From: Bacteroidia bacterium
GTDB taxonomy: Bacteria > Bacteroidota > Bacteroidia > Flavobacteriales > Flavobacteriaceae
Direction: 5' to 3'
Length of the DNA stretch: 64,000 nt
NCBI GenBank assembly: GCA_030430535.1
Contig: JAUIKY010000007.1
Span: forward strand, 1 to 64,000
The position numbers and the translations under genes were made by a program. The first letter of the stretch is position 1; each line of letters opens with the position of its first letter. A model generated the notes under the pieces. That model was given only the letters and a program-made list of their open reading frames with translations. It had not been told where the DNA came from and did not search any database. Positions 43,274 through 52,660 of the stretch are shown here, piece after piece.

Positions 43274-44878
43274 CTAAACAATTAAATCATCTTCGGTGTC
43301 CATTCCTGTAACCTTTTCTGAAAGGTTAGTGCAATTCAAAAAATCGTTTGAAAAGAAAGTGAGCATCTCATCGCTCAGTAACTTTTTTCGTTGAGTTTTC
43401 CATTCGTTTACTGTGCTTTCTCCGTACATGTGCTTTATCAGGCCAGGGAATGCCCAATCGCTGTTTTTGCCCCAATGTTGCGTAAACGGAATATTGTTTT
43501 TCTGCAAAACTTCAATGATGCGCCTCGAATATTCCTTTAGGCTCATAATCTTTCGGGTCTTTTTCCAAAGCACGCCATCAATTTCCAGTACGCAGGTAAT
43601 CGGGAATTTAGTAAAGCCCAAAGTGGCTTGGGTTTGCTTTACAAAACGCATGGCGAAAATTCCGGGAATGGGCCCTTCATTTTTGGTTAAATCGGCCAGT
43701 AGTTTTAGTGCTTTTGATGAGTTTTTATGGTCAATACCCACTGAGCAGGCAAAAGCAGGTCCTTGGTACGGGGCATCCCAAAAAATCTCGGGCACGGTAC
43801 CCGTTAAATTTTCGTCCACTTTTGGAAGGATGGATTTTCGAAGGCGTTTTACCAACCACGGAATACTCTTCGGAAAATTCTCGGCCATTTTTGTAAATAG
43901 ATAAATCAAATCGCGGTAAAGCGATTGTTTGATTATGGGGAAGGGGTCTTTGTAATCGGTTTTAAATGGTGCTTTGTACATCAGTTCCACTACATATTCG
44001 GGTTCGTTGCTGTACGGATTGATGAACACTTTATAATGGTACGGCGTTTTGCCATGACCTTCGGCAGTGGTTTCCTCTGGGATTTTGAAAGATGAATTTT
44101 TAAAATCCATCGTATCGGCCAGCTTTAAAGCTACATTTTTGTCAATTTTTTTAACGTATCGGTTCAGAAGAAATCGGGGCTCGGCTTCAATGACCACCCC
44201 ATGGATGAAACCAAAACCGCCCAGTCCCACTAAAGCGGCATTGAACAGATGATCATCACGGATTATCTTTTTACTGAATTTTTCGGCAAAAGTATTGTTT
44301 AGGGCGGGAGCACTTTGTCGTTCCAAATAAACACTATCAGTTTCGTTTGGTCCAGTAATCAAATGGATGCCCACCACGTAGTCTTGCACTGCGCCCACCC
44401 CAAGTGCCGAACCGTGTACCCCCGTAGAAATACATCCCGCAATGGTTTGCCCATTACTGGCCCCTGTTGTTTTTAACGATTTTCCGTGTGCGGAAAGCAC
44501 CTCCGAAATACGTTTTATGGTCGTGCCACATTCAAACAAAAACAAATTTGAAGCTTCAAAAATGGTGGTGCTGTGGCAGTCGTTATTTTCAATAGGTATG
44601 TGAAGGTTCATAAACCCATTGTAGTGCATGCGGTCTCGGTGGTGCGCAATATTGTTCATGGACCATGCCGAACCGTAAGCCCTAAACCCATGGTTGGCCT
44701 CGTGGGTTTCCTTGATTAATCGGTGTATTTCCTTGGTGGCATCGTTGTAACGGTCTATTTTGTTCGGCATGTTCCCATCCCCCTCCAGTTCGGTGATGTA
44801 GAGTTTTTTCAGCGGAAATGGCCCATTATTATGTAGGGTGTCCCATTCTTTTAGGTTATGTGTTTTTGTGGTGGCCAT
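43274..44878 (-). CDS. FAD-binding oxidoreductase (D-arabinono-1,4-lactone oxidase-like)
   Basis: 534 residues of the VAO/PCMH flavoprotein family. The FAD-binding core is at about 60-230, with GASNGQTIAGCISTGVHG (139-156). The residue that often binds FAD covalently in lactone oxidases (His in GxGHS) is missing; the place reads YGSAWS (68-73), so the flavin is probably non-covalent. The C-terminal half carries FPITCVLEIDGVLWKK and a late HWGKNSDW. No signal peptide. The substrate is unknown. It is four bases after the small lipoprotein gene within the CHAT cluster. Confidence 0.88.
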   Translation of the reverse strand: MATTKTHNLKEWDTLHNNGPFPLKKLYITELEGDGNMPNKIDRYNDATKEIHRLIKETHEANHGFRAYGSAWSMNNIAHHRDRMHYNGFMNLHIPIENNDCHSTTIFEASNLFLFECGTTIKRISEVLSAHGKSLKTTGASNGQTIAGCISTGVHGSALGVGAVQDYVVGIHLITGPNETDSVYLERQSAPALNNTFAEKFSKKIIRDDHLFNAALVGLGGFGFIHGVVIEAEPRFLLNRYVKKIDKNVALKLADTMDFKNSSFKIPEETTAEGHGKTPYHYKVFINPYSNEPEYVVELMYKAPFKTDYKDPFPIIKQSLYRDLIYLFTKMAENFPKSIPWLVKRLRKSILPKVDENLTGTVPEIFWDAPYQGPAFACSVGIDHKNSSKALKLLADLTKNEGPIPGIFAMRFVKQTQATLGFTKFPITCVLEIDGVLWKKTRKIMSLKEYSRRIIEVLQKNNIPFTQHWGKNSDWAFPGLIKHMYGESTVNEWKTQRKKLLSDEMLTFFSNDFLNCTNLSEKVTGMDTEDDLIV

Positions 44879-44882
44879 AATG

Positions 44883-45233
44883 TTAATTTGTGGGTTTCAT
44901 ACAAACGTATTTTACTTTCATTTTGCGTTTTCTTCCTAAGGTAACCACGCTCAACAGCGAACCTCCAAAAGTGTTTTTAAATTCTACTGTGTGCAGTTTT
45001 CCGGTTTTGCAGGCATCGGTTTCCTTAATTAAATAAGTGAAATCTTTTGAGGTCGCATCGATTTTAATAACCGTATCCAATTCCACTACCTGCATGCCCC
45101 GATAATAGTCGTCTCGACTCATTAAAGGGTCGGGTTGTGGGGCACCGTTAATGCTTCGCAGCCTCACGGAATAGCACGAGGCGAATAGAAAGCAGAAGGA
45201 GAAAAGCGCGAGTATTTTGATGTGTTTTTTCAT
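44883..45233 (-). CDS. Small hypothetical lipoprotein
   Basis: 116 residues with a lipobox FASC (cysteine 20). The mature part has MSRDDYYRGMQVVELDTV and TLGRKRKMKVKYVC, with three further cysteine-containing positions. No family recognised. It lies between the peptidoglycan-binding protein (18 bases) and the FAD enzyme (4 bases). Confidence 0.72.
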   Translation of the reverse strand: MKKHIKILALFSFCFLFASCYSVRLRSINGAPQPDPLMSRDDYYRGMQVVELDTVIKIDATSKDFTYLIKETDACKTGKLHTVEFKNTFGGSLLSVVTLGRKRKMKVKYVCMKPTN

Positions 45234-45251
45234 TATTCTTTTGAATGTTTT

Positions 45252-46487
45252 TTAAACAGATTTTAAACGAGTTAAGGTTTTTGAAGCGAAATCGCCTCCA
45301 AATTTTGAAGAAATCCCGAGTGACTCTTCGCGACCTAGGGTATAGTGCAACTGGGTAACATTGGGCGGGGCGTAGCACAGCACCAAATCGGTAAATACAT
45401 TGTAAGCTCCTTTAGTTTTTTTATCGGAATCAGTAAGTTCGCCGTAACTGGTTGATGCAAATTTTGAGCAATCCTGAAGTTCGTTTTTATGGTTCAGGTA
45501 GCTTTTTCCAGCAATAACTTGGCATCCAGCCGAAAAATTGGAACGCCCAACTCCCGTCCAGTGGATATTGATGGAAGGATTTACTTGAAGTCCTTTTAAC
45601 TTCCCTTGGCTATCGGTTACTTTTATATCGTTGTTGGTAAAGGCATTGTCGTTGTCCCAATCGCGAATAATCATCACGCCGTTCGGGTCGGCAGGTTTTA
45701 AGGCACGGTATATTTTGTTCTCCACCGAGATTTTATGCCAGCCAAAACGGTACAAATGCTGCCCCTCAATTAAAAAAGCTTCATCATTTCTTTGTGCCAT
45801 GGCAACACTTGGGTCGGTGGAGCCCCAAAAGGTAAAAACCATCCCATTAATCAGCAAGAAAAACAGGTCGTCGTTATCCCGCCGGGTAGTGCTTTCGGTC
45901 TGCTTTCTACGTACCCCAATGAGGTGAATGTTATTACTCCTAAAATCCCAATCTTTCGGTTTTTTGGTGGCATAGGTTTTTGTAAGGCTATTTAAGTGTT
46001 TTAAAATTGGCCCAGGGTTGGCTATATAATGTTGCTTCGCATCATTGAGCAAGTTCATCCAATCGGTGTACTCAGAGGTGGGATTATTGGCCGAATGTTC
46101 TCCCCATTCTGAAACTTTACCCGTTTCCTGCCATCTTTGAATGTATTGCATGGTGCCCGAACCCACAATGCCGTCTGGAACCATGTCTGGGACGTTTTCC
46201 ATCGTTCTTACGTATTCCTGAAACAGCCTTACCGCCGCTTGGGTAACATAACCGAACACCCCATCAAAAGCGCAACGGGGCATAAACCCGGCACCGTGCA
46301 GAAATTTTTGTAGTTGTAGCACATCGCTGCCGCTGCCTTCACGAAAGGAGCGCCACTTGGTGCGGTCGTCATCACGAAACGAGACTTTTCCTATTAAAAG
46401 GCCGTCGATATGATAGGGCTTTAAATAGTTGGTTCGGCTGTTTGGCTGCTTTCCAGCATCGCAACTTCCTAAATATAATACAGGCAT
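45252..46487 (-). CDS. Peptidoglycan-binding protein with an L,D-transpeptidase-like cysteine motif
   Basis: 411 residues without a signal peptide. A PG_binding_1 domain spans about 51-118 (VLQLQKFLHGAGF, FDGVFGYVTQAAVRLFQEY, PDGIVGSGTMQYIQRW). The second half carries IHWTGVGRSNFSAGCQVI (308-325): histidine 309, serine 319 and cysteine 322 match in order the H...SHGC layout of YkuD L,D-transpeptidases, although the middle residue is Ala. Whether it is an active cell-wall enzyme is unproven. It starts 11 bases after the CHAT gene. Confidence 0.75.
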   Translation of the reverse strand: MPVLYLGSCDAGKQPNSRTNYLKPYHIDGLLIGKVSFRDDDRTKWRSFREGSGSDVLQLQKFLHGAGFMPRCAFDGVFGYVTQAAVRLFQEYVRTMENVPDMVPDGIVGSGTMQYIQRWQETGKVSEWGEHSANNPTSEYTDWMNLLNDAKQHYIANPGPILKHLNSLTKTYATKKPKDWDFRSNNIHLIGVRRKQTESTTRRDNDDLFFLLINGMVFTFWGSTDPSVAMAQRNDEAFLIEGQHLYRFGWHKISVENKIYRALKPADPNGVMIIRDWDNDNAFTNNDIKVTDSQGKLKGLQVNPSINIHWTGVGRSNFSAGCQVIAGKSYLNHKNELQDCSKFASTSYGELTDSDKKTKGAYNVFTDLVLCYAPPNVTQLHYTLGREESLGISSKFGGDFASKTLTRLKSV

Positions 46488-46498
46488 AGTTTAGAGAT

Positions 46499-49400
46499 TT
46501 AGTATTTGTTCAACTCTTTTTTTATCATTTTTAGACTGTCATTGATTTTTTTGTTCTTTACATAATGCTGTAGAAAATCAATTTGTTCAATTTCAATGTT
46601 GATGTAGCGTTGGCTGTACATTTGCTGAAAAATTTGCTTGTACCAACTTAAAATGGTGTCTTCGCGATGACTCTTATTATCGGGGTTTATCAATAGAATG
46701 GCGTAGCTCACTTCGGTCATGCCAATGAGCACGGAAATATCGAGGTCGGCCTTATCAAAATCGTCAAGTTCTTTATAAAAATCATCCAAAAACTTTTCAA
46801 GGTTGTTCACTTTCTTAAAAGTTTTACTTTCCTTTAAGAGAGTGAGCATTTTTTTGCCGTTCAAACTTTCAAGTATATGGGCTATGGATATGAGGTTTGA
46901 AAGCGCATCGAGATATTGGCCGCTAAATTTGTCGTTCGATGTATCTAAAGATTCTTTGTAATACTCAAAAGCGTATTGCAAATATTCAATTTCTTCGTTT
47001 TTAGGTAAATAGCGGGCGGTTTGTTTATAAGTGTTGCCCACAATGTTTAATCGGCTGGCATTGCGACCGGCCAATGTCAATAGTTTAATTTCGTCGAGAT
47101 AGGCCGAAATGGTATCTTTAACGGCATTTGCTTTTTTAGATTTTTTAGCTTCCTCGATATCGTCTTTCAAACGTGAAGACTGCACGGTGCAATACTGCTC
47201 TAAAGCCTTAATGGAATAATTGCCATTGTCGAATTTAAACAGTCCTTTGTATTTTTCGTAGGCAATGTTGCTCATGCCTAATTCGTCGTAAATCATGGCT
47301 TCTTTTTCGAGTACCATGGCGTCAAGTAAATTAGATTCCTGTGCCAAATTGATGTATTTGTCCAATCGGGTTTGCGCAGAAATTTTGTCTTCTTTTTTAT
47401 CGCGAATGGAAATGAGTAAATTATCCAAATCGGTGTGGATTTGCGATGCTACAACATATTCTTGTTCGCTTTCGCTATATTTTCTTCGGCTTTTAAATTT
47501 ATAAAACTGGTTTCCGTAGCATTGGTACGCTCCCCAAGTGTTTGAGCTTTTGTGTTTTTGATAGCACTCGAAACGAGCCAACTGTACGGCGTTTCCAAAA
47601 TCATAACCTTGGAACATTTTTTCATAAAAGGTTTCAGAAAACACTTTTGCAGCGTTATCGTTCACGGCCCACCCCGAAATAATAATGGCTTTAACACCCA
47701 TTTCGATAAGTTGAGTGCCTACGTTTGCGGCCAACTTGTACCTATTTTTGCTGTAAGCATCGTCATTGGCACTTAAAACCCCGGAATAGCAGCAGTTTAT
47801 GAAAATGAACTCTGGCACGTAGCCAATTTGGTTAATCATGGCGGGGTCGATGCAAATTCCGCCACCAATGGCAATGCCTACGTTGCAATTTTCGGGATCG
47901 TAAATGCCGTGACCTGCAAAATGCATAATTTTATAATGCTTGCTGAACAATTCCATCATAATGTTTTTGGTGGTAGAATTAACCAAAGCATTGGTGTTGT
48001 AACCTGCTTTTTTGAGTTTAGCGGCCACCCATTCCGATTCGGCTTTTGCTGCCGGAAGCTGTGGTAAGTCACTTTGGTCATAAATAGGGTCGCCTACTAC
48101 TAAAGCTTCAGTGTTGTTTAGTGAAACCGAATTGTGGCGCGATGAATCTTCGGTGACCAATTGCCTAATAAAACTTGAAGTGACCGATGCTGGGGTTTCG
48201 GTGGTGGTATTGTCATGCAACAGTTCCCACGGAATTTGTGCAGCGTGTTTATCCAGTTTGAGAACCAAATTATTTTGGTCCCTAAATTTGCCTTTAAAAT
48301 CGTTGGGTACCAGTATTTCGAACAAGGACTTGGACAACCGTTCGTCCCACACCGAACTGGTGGACATTTCCTTTAGCAAATAATTTATTTTATGGAGACC
48401 AATACCCACCATTTCTTGTTCCACACGGGCTAAACTATCGGATGAATAGTATTTAAAACCAGTAATTTCATTGTCTGTGTCACACTTGCTATTTTCGTTT
48501 TTCAAACTGTCAATATGTAAATTATACCACCAATCGTAACTGTTGGTGTGGAACACGCGGCGTTTTTTGGCACCTGCCCGTTTGGTGATGCCTTTTTGTA
48601 AAACAAATGGAATGCGCTCGTCTGAATTTTGTTGACGCGATAGACTGAAATAGGCCTCGCTTGAAATGCTTTCGTAATAGTTTATTATTTCAATATCCTG
48701 GATGGGTTTCAGGCCTTCTTTCATTTCAATAATACGTTGGTTGGCTTTTGCAACACCTAATAGAATGCCTTTTACGGAATCTTCAACAGGTAGTTTTCCG
48801 TAGCCCGTGCCCAATAAAACCAATGAAAGGCCTTTAGCGTATTTTTTAGCCTGCGGAAGTGTGTAGTTATCACGCATAAACATGGCGTATTTCAACACCG
48901 CCTGCCGCACTGTTTTTGAAAGTAAATAGTTGGTTAGGGCTTCAGTATGTCCCAGTCCGCAAATAATGGCACCCTTGGGTTGTGTGTTTAGGTTGAAAAA
49001 CACTTCACTTTCCCCAATTTGGCCGGGATAATAACCAATACCCATGCGTTGCGAAAGGCGGTTTCCTAAATAATCGTCCAACGCTTTTTCGGCGCTTAAA
49101 ATCAAATCCATAAAGAAATGCCCTACCATAACAGGGTAGGAGGCTACTCTTAAATCGCCGTGTATTACCCTGACATTAAAGGTGGTCGATTCGGTTTTTT
49201 TCTGTTCTTTTATGTCGAAAATCGCATTGATTACGGCGTTGGAGTCGTAAACTGGTTCTGGAGCTTCGTAAATTTCAGAAATAATTTCTCCGCCTCTGGT
49301 AATGGGTTTTTGGGTGCTCAATGCATTGGTGCTTCCAGTTGATAAAATATCTGAAATGCCTTGGAAAATTTCTGGTTCGTTAGAGAGGTCGCCATGCGAA

Positions 49401-51841
49401 GTTTGCGTATAGTAAATCCTGTTGGTGTTGAGAAGCTGTTTTGGTATGCCCGTGGCCCAAGTTACGCTGCCATCGCCATGCGAAGTGGCTTTGTAAACCA
49501 ATTTCTTTTTGCTGGATAGGAACCTGTTTTTTAATGAATAATCAAATACAGTTTTATCGGCCTGCCCACAAACGTAATAGATATTGTTGAAATCTTCACC
49601 TTTTAATTGGTTAGTGAAATTGATGACGTCCTTTCGGTAGCTTTCAAAACCCGACAACGATTTTGTGTTTGTTTTTGGTTCGGGCATATGCTTTAAATCG
49701 GCTTGAGCATCCAGTTCGTTCCAGAATTTTTCTTCCCAGAAGGGTCTTTCGGTATCTTCTTCAATGGGAAGGAGTTCAAAAATCCCTGGGTATTTCCAGA
49801 ATATTTTCAATAAATCGGCACGGTCATTTTTAAAATCGATGGCGGCCAATTGTTTAACGCGTCTGCTGTGTCCAGTAAGTACCTCCATAATAAGGTAGGA
49901 ACCCAACCACGGCGTGCCCAGCATAATGAATTTATTGGCGCCGTTTTGTTTAAAAGCGGACCATGTGTCGGGGAAATCCATCATAAACTGACGAACCAAC
50001 AAACCACCCATAGAATGCGCTACAAAATGAATCTTTACATTGTATTTGTTTAGGATGTCTTCAACCTTTTGCTTGAGAATTTTAGCCGAATCCTTTAACG
50101 ATTTTCGCCAATCGAATTGCATGGTAATAACATCGTATTGTCCCGATAAATGCTCGGCCAAATTGTTATAATATTTTTCAATAACACCGCTGGCCTTTAC
50201 GTTGGTGGCACTAATATTAAGGTCTTTGGAAATACCACCATCGTTAAGTTTACGCATGTTTACCCATTGGTGGTCACCATTTCTGGAAATAGTTGAACCC
50301 ATGATGCCGGGAACCACAAAAACCACATCGCGGGTAATTTTTTCGGGTGAAAAGATAACCCCGTCGAGAGAAAGGGCGTCCAATAAAATACCGCGTTCGC
50401 CATCGGTATAAAGTTCTTTTTTGAATAAAGTAACCGGATTCTGGGCGCTGGCATTAAGGGCTTCCAAAATAGCGGGGCAGGAGCCATTTGCTGAAAAATA
50501 ATTAAAATGATTGGTGTCGCTACTTTGTGCCAAATGTTTGTAAATGCCATTTTTTCTAACCACACCATGCTCCATCCGTTTGGTATCGACCACCAAATCA
50601 TTCGCTTGGCGGTAAAATAAATTGGCCAAAATAACCTTTAGTGAACTAAAGTTAACGCCGCCCACTTCAGAATCTCCGGCAATGTTGTACAAGTCACTTT
50701 CCACGGTTGATCCTGAAATATTCATCATTTTTTGAAATAACGATTCGGGCATCATCGCATTCAAACCAGGCAAAGTTTCGGGGTCGTCTTTTTGGCTAAC
50801 AAGCTCCAATAAAAAGGCTTTTGCGTTGTGGTAAAGCGGATTGGTAACCCCGAAAGCCAATGACACTGCATTGAGCAAAAGATTGAAAAAGTGATCGGCA
50901 CGCCGCGATAAAATAGTGGTGCCACTAGATGGAGCGGCCACGCGTACCACTTTGTTTACGGTTATCTTTTTTTCTTTGGCCATTTTGTTTATGTTGTGCA
51001 TCAATTCACGATTTTGCTTGTTTTCATCAGATTTTAAAACAGCAATTTCATTGTCGCTAAAGCCTGTTATTTTGTTTCTGACGTCGCATTTGGCCAAAAT
51101 ATCGGCAACAATTCCACCGCGCGAATGACTCAAAATATCAATGTTGCAGCCAACAGGGCAATCATTTAAAAAATCGAGGGCGTTTTGCAACGGACTTACC
51201 GATAGGGTTCGGTGTTCCAAAGCCCAAATTCGTGAGCTGTAAATGGATACAATATCTCTCCAAGCTTTGTTGTTACTATTCAGTTTGAAAAAAGCATCGG
51301 TGCAAGTTGATAATGTACCGTGCAATAGCAACAAATAGGGTCTGGTTAGGGTAGAAGGTGCCGAGTATTCAATTTTGTTAAAATTGGAATCCAACCGAAA
51401 AAGCCCTGGGTTGGGCTGGATTTTTTTATCATAGTTTTTGGCCAAAGCCTCCATTGTTGTTTTGGCCACACCTTTAGGTGAAAACACACTGAATACACTG
51501 ATTAATGCCCTTTTTATAAGTCCACGGCTGTTATCTTCAGTGGTTATTTGGATATCGAAAATGTAATCTTCATCAACGATGGATCGCTCAACTTGTGTTT
51601 TTTTGTCATAAATCGCTTGAACGTCTTCCGGGTGGCCAATCCATTCGGTCTGGTCTGTAAATTGGATGGCAACCAAATCGTTGTCTTCTAGTTCAATGGT
51701 ATTGATGTTGTTGCTAGACCGCGTCGACGAAACCTCAATGTAAGTTTTTAGTTCAAATTGTTGCGAAAGCGTATTCGGTATAAGGTGCGCTACTGTTTTT
51801 ACATCCTGTTTTAAACCTATTATTTTGGCCTTTTTTGTCAT
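46499..51841 (-). CDS. Giant CHAT protease with two alpha/beta-hydrolase domains
   Basis: 1,780 residues, no signal peptide or membrane helix. Domain order: an N-terminal region (1-165); alpha/beta hydrolase 1 (about 166-460) with LLLHGT and the nucleophile elbow SHSRGG (Ser240); hydrolase 2 (about 505-835), LCAT-like, with PGIMGS, the elbow AHSMGG (Ser610), LGTPWLGS and a late SHGDGS; a middle region (880-1150) of unknown fold that recurs next to CHAT domains; the CHAT domain (about 1160-1450) with HFAGHG (His1307/1311) and NCCYSG (Cys1350/1351), so the caspase-like dyad is intact; and a helical, TPR-like tail to the end. It heads the seven-gene cluster. Two lipase-type sites with a protease suggest an effector that acts on lipid and protein, but no function is known. 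Confidence 0.88.
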   Translation of the reverse strand: MTKKAKIIGLKQDVKTVAHLIPNTLSQQFELKTYIEVSSTRSSNNINTIELEDNDLVAIQFTDQTEWIGHPEDVQAIYDKKTQVERSIVDEDYIFDIQITTEDNSRGLIKRALISVFSVFSPKGVAKTTMEALAKNYDKKIQPNPGLFRLDSNFNKIEYSAPSTLTRPYLLLLHGTLSTCTDAFFKLNSNNKAWRDIVSIYSSRIWALEHRTLSVSPLQNALDFLNDCPVGCNIDILSHSRGGIVADILAKCDVRNKITGFSDNEIAVLKSDENKQNRELMHNINKMAKEKKITVNKVVRVAAPSSGTTILSRRADHFFNLLLNAVSLAFGVTNPLYHNAKAFLLELVSQKDDPETLPGLNAMMPESLFQKMMNISGSTVESDLYNIAGDSEVGGVNFSSLKVILANLFYRQANDLVVDTKRMEHGVVRKNGIYKHLAQSSDTNHFNYFSANGSCPAILEALNASAQNPVTLFKKELYTDGERGILLDALSLDGVIFSPEKITRDVVFVVPGIMGSTISRNGDHQWVNMRKLNDGGISKDLNISATNVKASGVIEKYYNNLAEHLSGQYDVITMQFDWRKSLKDSAKILKQKVEDILNKYNVKIHFVAHSMGGLLVRQFMMDFPDTWSAFKQNGANKFIMLGTPWLGSYLIMEVLTGHSRRVKQLAAIDFKNDRADLLKIFWKYPGIFELLPIEEDTERPFWEEKFWNELDAQADLKHMPEPKTNTKSLSGFESYRKDVINFTNQLKGEDFNNIYYVCGQADKTVFDYSLKNRFLSSKKKLVYKATSHGDGSVTWATGIPKQLLNTNRIYYTQTSHGDLSNEPEIFQGISDILSTGSTNALSTQKPITRGGEIISEIYEAPEPVYDSNAVINAIFDIKEQKKTESTTFNVRVIHGDLRVASYPVMVGHFFMDLILSAEKALDDYLGNRLSQRMGIGYYPGQIGESEVFFNLNTQPKGAIICGLGHTEALTNYLLSKTVRQAVLKYAMFMRDNYTLPQAKKYAKGLSLVLLGTGYGKLPVEDSVKGILLGVAKANQRIIEMKEGLKPIQDIEIINYYESISSEAYFSLSRQQNSDERIPFVLQKGITKRAGAKKRRVFHTNSYDWWYNLHIDSLKNENSKCDTDNEITGFKYYSSDSLARVEQEMVGIGLHKINYLLKEMSTSSVWDERLSKSLFEILVPNDFKGKFRDQNNLVLKLDKHAAQIPWELLHDNTTTETPASVTSSFIRQLVTEDSSRHNSVSLNNTEALVVGDPIYDQSDLPQLPAAKAESEWVAAKLKKAGYNTNALVNSTTKNIMMELFSKHYKIMHFAGHGIYDPENCNVGIAIGGGICIDPAMINQIGYVPEFIFINCCYSGVLSANDDAYSKNRYKLAANVGTQLIEMGVKAIIISGWAVNDNAAKVFSETFYEKMFQGYDFGNAVQLARFECYQKHKSSNTWGAYQCYGNQFYKFKSRRKYSESEQEYVVASQIHTDLDNLLISIRDKKEDKISAQTRLDKYINLAQESNLLDAMVLEKEAMIYDELGMSNIAYEKYKGLFKFDNGNYSIKALEQYCTVQSSRLKDDIEEAKKSKKANAVKDTISAYLDEIKLLTLAGRNASRLNIVGNTYKQTARYLPKNEEIEYLQYAFEYYKESLDTSNDKFSGQYLDALSNLISIAHILESLNGKKMLTLLKESKTFKKVNNLEKFLDDFYKELDDFDKADLDISVLIGMTEVSYAILLINPDNKSHREDTILSWYKQIFQQMYSQRYINIEIEQIDFLQHYVKNKKINDSLKMIKKELNKY

Positions 51842-52342
51842 GGGTTCAGTTGTTTAGAAATGAAAAGTTATTGTGGAAGGAAATTTGATTGTTGCTCTTG
51901 TAAACGCCAAAACGGAATGCGAAAATGAACTTTTAAAAAGATGTATTTTCGAAACCATAGCGATTCAGTTTTAATTTAAAAGAATTCCTCGATGCTCTGT
52001 GTCGGAGTTTCCGCAAACAGAATTATGGATTTCGACCTTGCAAGGTTACAATGAAACTGGCAAACCCCCTATGATTCTACTGTTGGGGAGTTCGTTTCAA
52101 GAAATTCTTTATTAATTCTTTAAAAACACATTAACAAACTGTCCTAAAAGGCAGATTTTGTTAATTAAAAAACAGTGTGACTATAAGGCTATTTCTAAAC
52201 TGAAAAAAGACTTATGAACACAATCGCTATTAATGAGTAAAAAGTGGGGAGAGTTATAAAGCTACTAAATAAACCTTAATAATCAAAGGGTTATGTGGCG
52301 GTTTTTTTAATGGGAAATAGTAAAAAGATTTCATTTTTTGTG
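51842..52342. other. 501-base gap upstream of the CHAT gene
   Basis: No gene is visible. The part from about 51980 to 52090 (CTCTGTGTCGGAGTTTCCGC and GGCAAACCCCCTATG) has a higher GC content than its surroundings and looks like a decayed intergenic repeat. I find no clear promoter with the TTG/TAnnTTTG pattern on the minus strand ahead of the CHAT gene. Confidence 0.4.
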
Positions 52343-52567
52343 TTAAGGCACAGGGTCGTAGCCCGAACCACCCCATGGATGACAGCTAAAAATACGTTTA
52401 ATGGATAGCCATCCGCCTTTAATGAGTCCGTGTTTTTGCAGCGCTTCTTTTGAATAATGTGAGCAGGTTGGCGAATACCTGCATGTTGCGGGAGTTAACG
52501 GTGAAATAAAGGTTTGGTACCCCTTTATTAAAAGTAAAAATGGCGCAATGAGTAGTTTTTTAAACAT
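52343..52567 (-). CDS. yidD: Membrane protein insertion efficiency factor YidD
   Basis: 74 residues, the usual size. The family signature is complete: [32 protein letters not shown] and the C-terminal [17 protein letters not shown] with conserved cysteines. It helps YidC-dependent insertion of membrane proteins. It sits with cysS and folE on the same strand, an order common in Bacteroidetes. Confidence 0.95.
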   Translation of the reverse strand: MFKKLLIAPFLLLIKGYQTFISPLTPATCRYSPTCSHYSKEALQKHGLIKGGWLSIKRIFSCHPWGGSGYDPVP

Positions 52568-52573
52568 ATTATT

Positions 52574-52599
52574 GTCATTCCCTCGAAGGAGGGAATCTG
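52574..52599. repeat. Palindromic intergenic repeat, GTCATTCCCTCG type
   Basis: ATTCCCTC-GAAG-GAGGGAAT forms a perfect 8-bp hairpin. The sequence opens with GTCATTCCCTCGAAGGAGGG, a known dispersed module of Flavobacteriaceae. It lies between yidD and cysS. Confidence 0.6.
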
Positions 52600-52660
52600 T
52601 ATAATTTCAGACCATATCAGCATTGGGTTGCTGCTGAGACTGTAATGGCGAACAATACCA

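Noticed and set aside
51842-52342. A small RNA or attachment site ahead of the CHAT gene
   Set aside because: No tRNA end, direct repeat pair or integrase is visible, so I cannot support an insertion boundary from this window.
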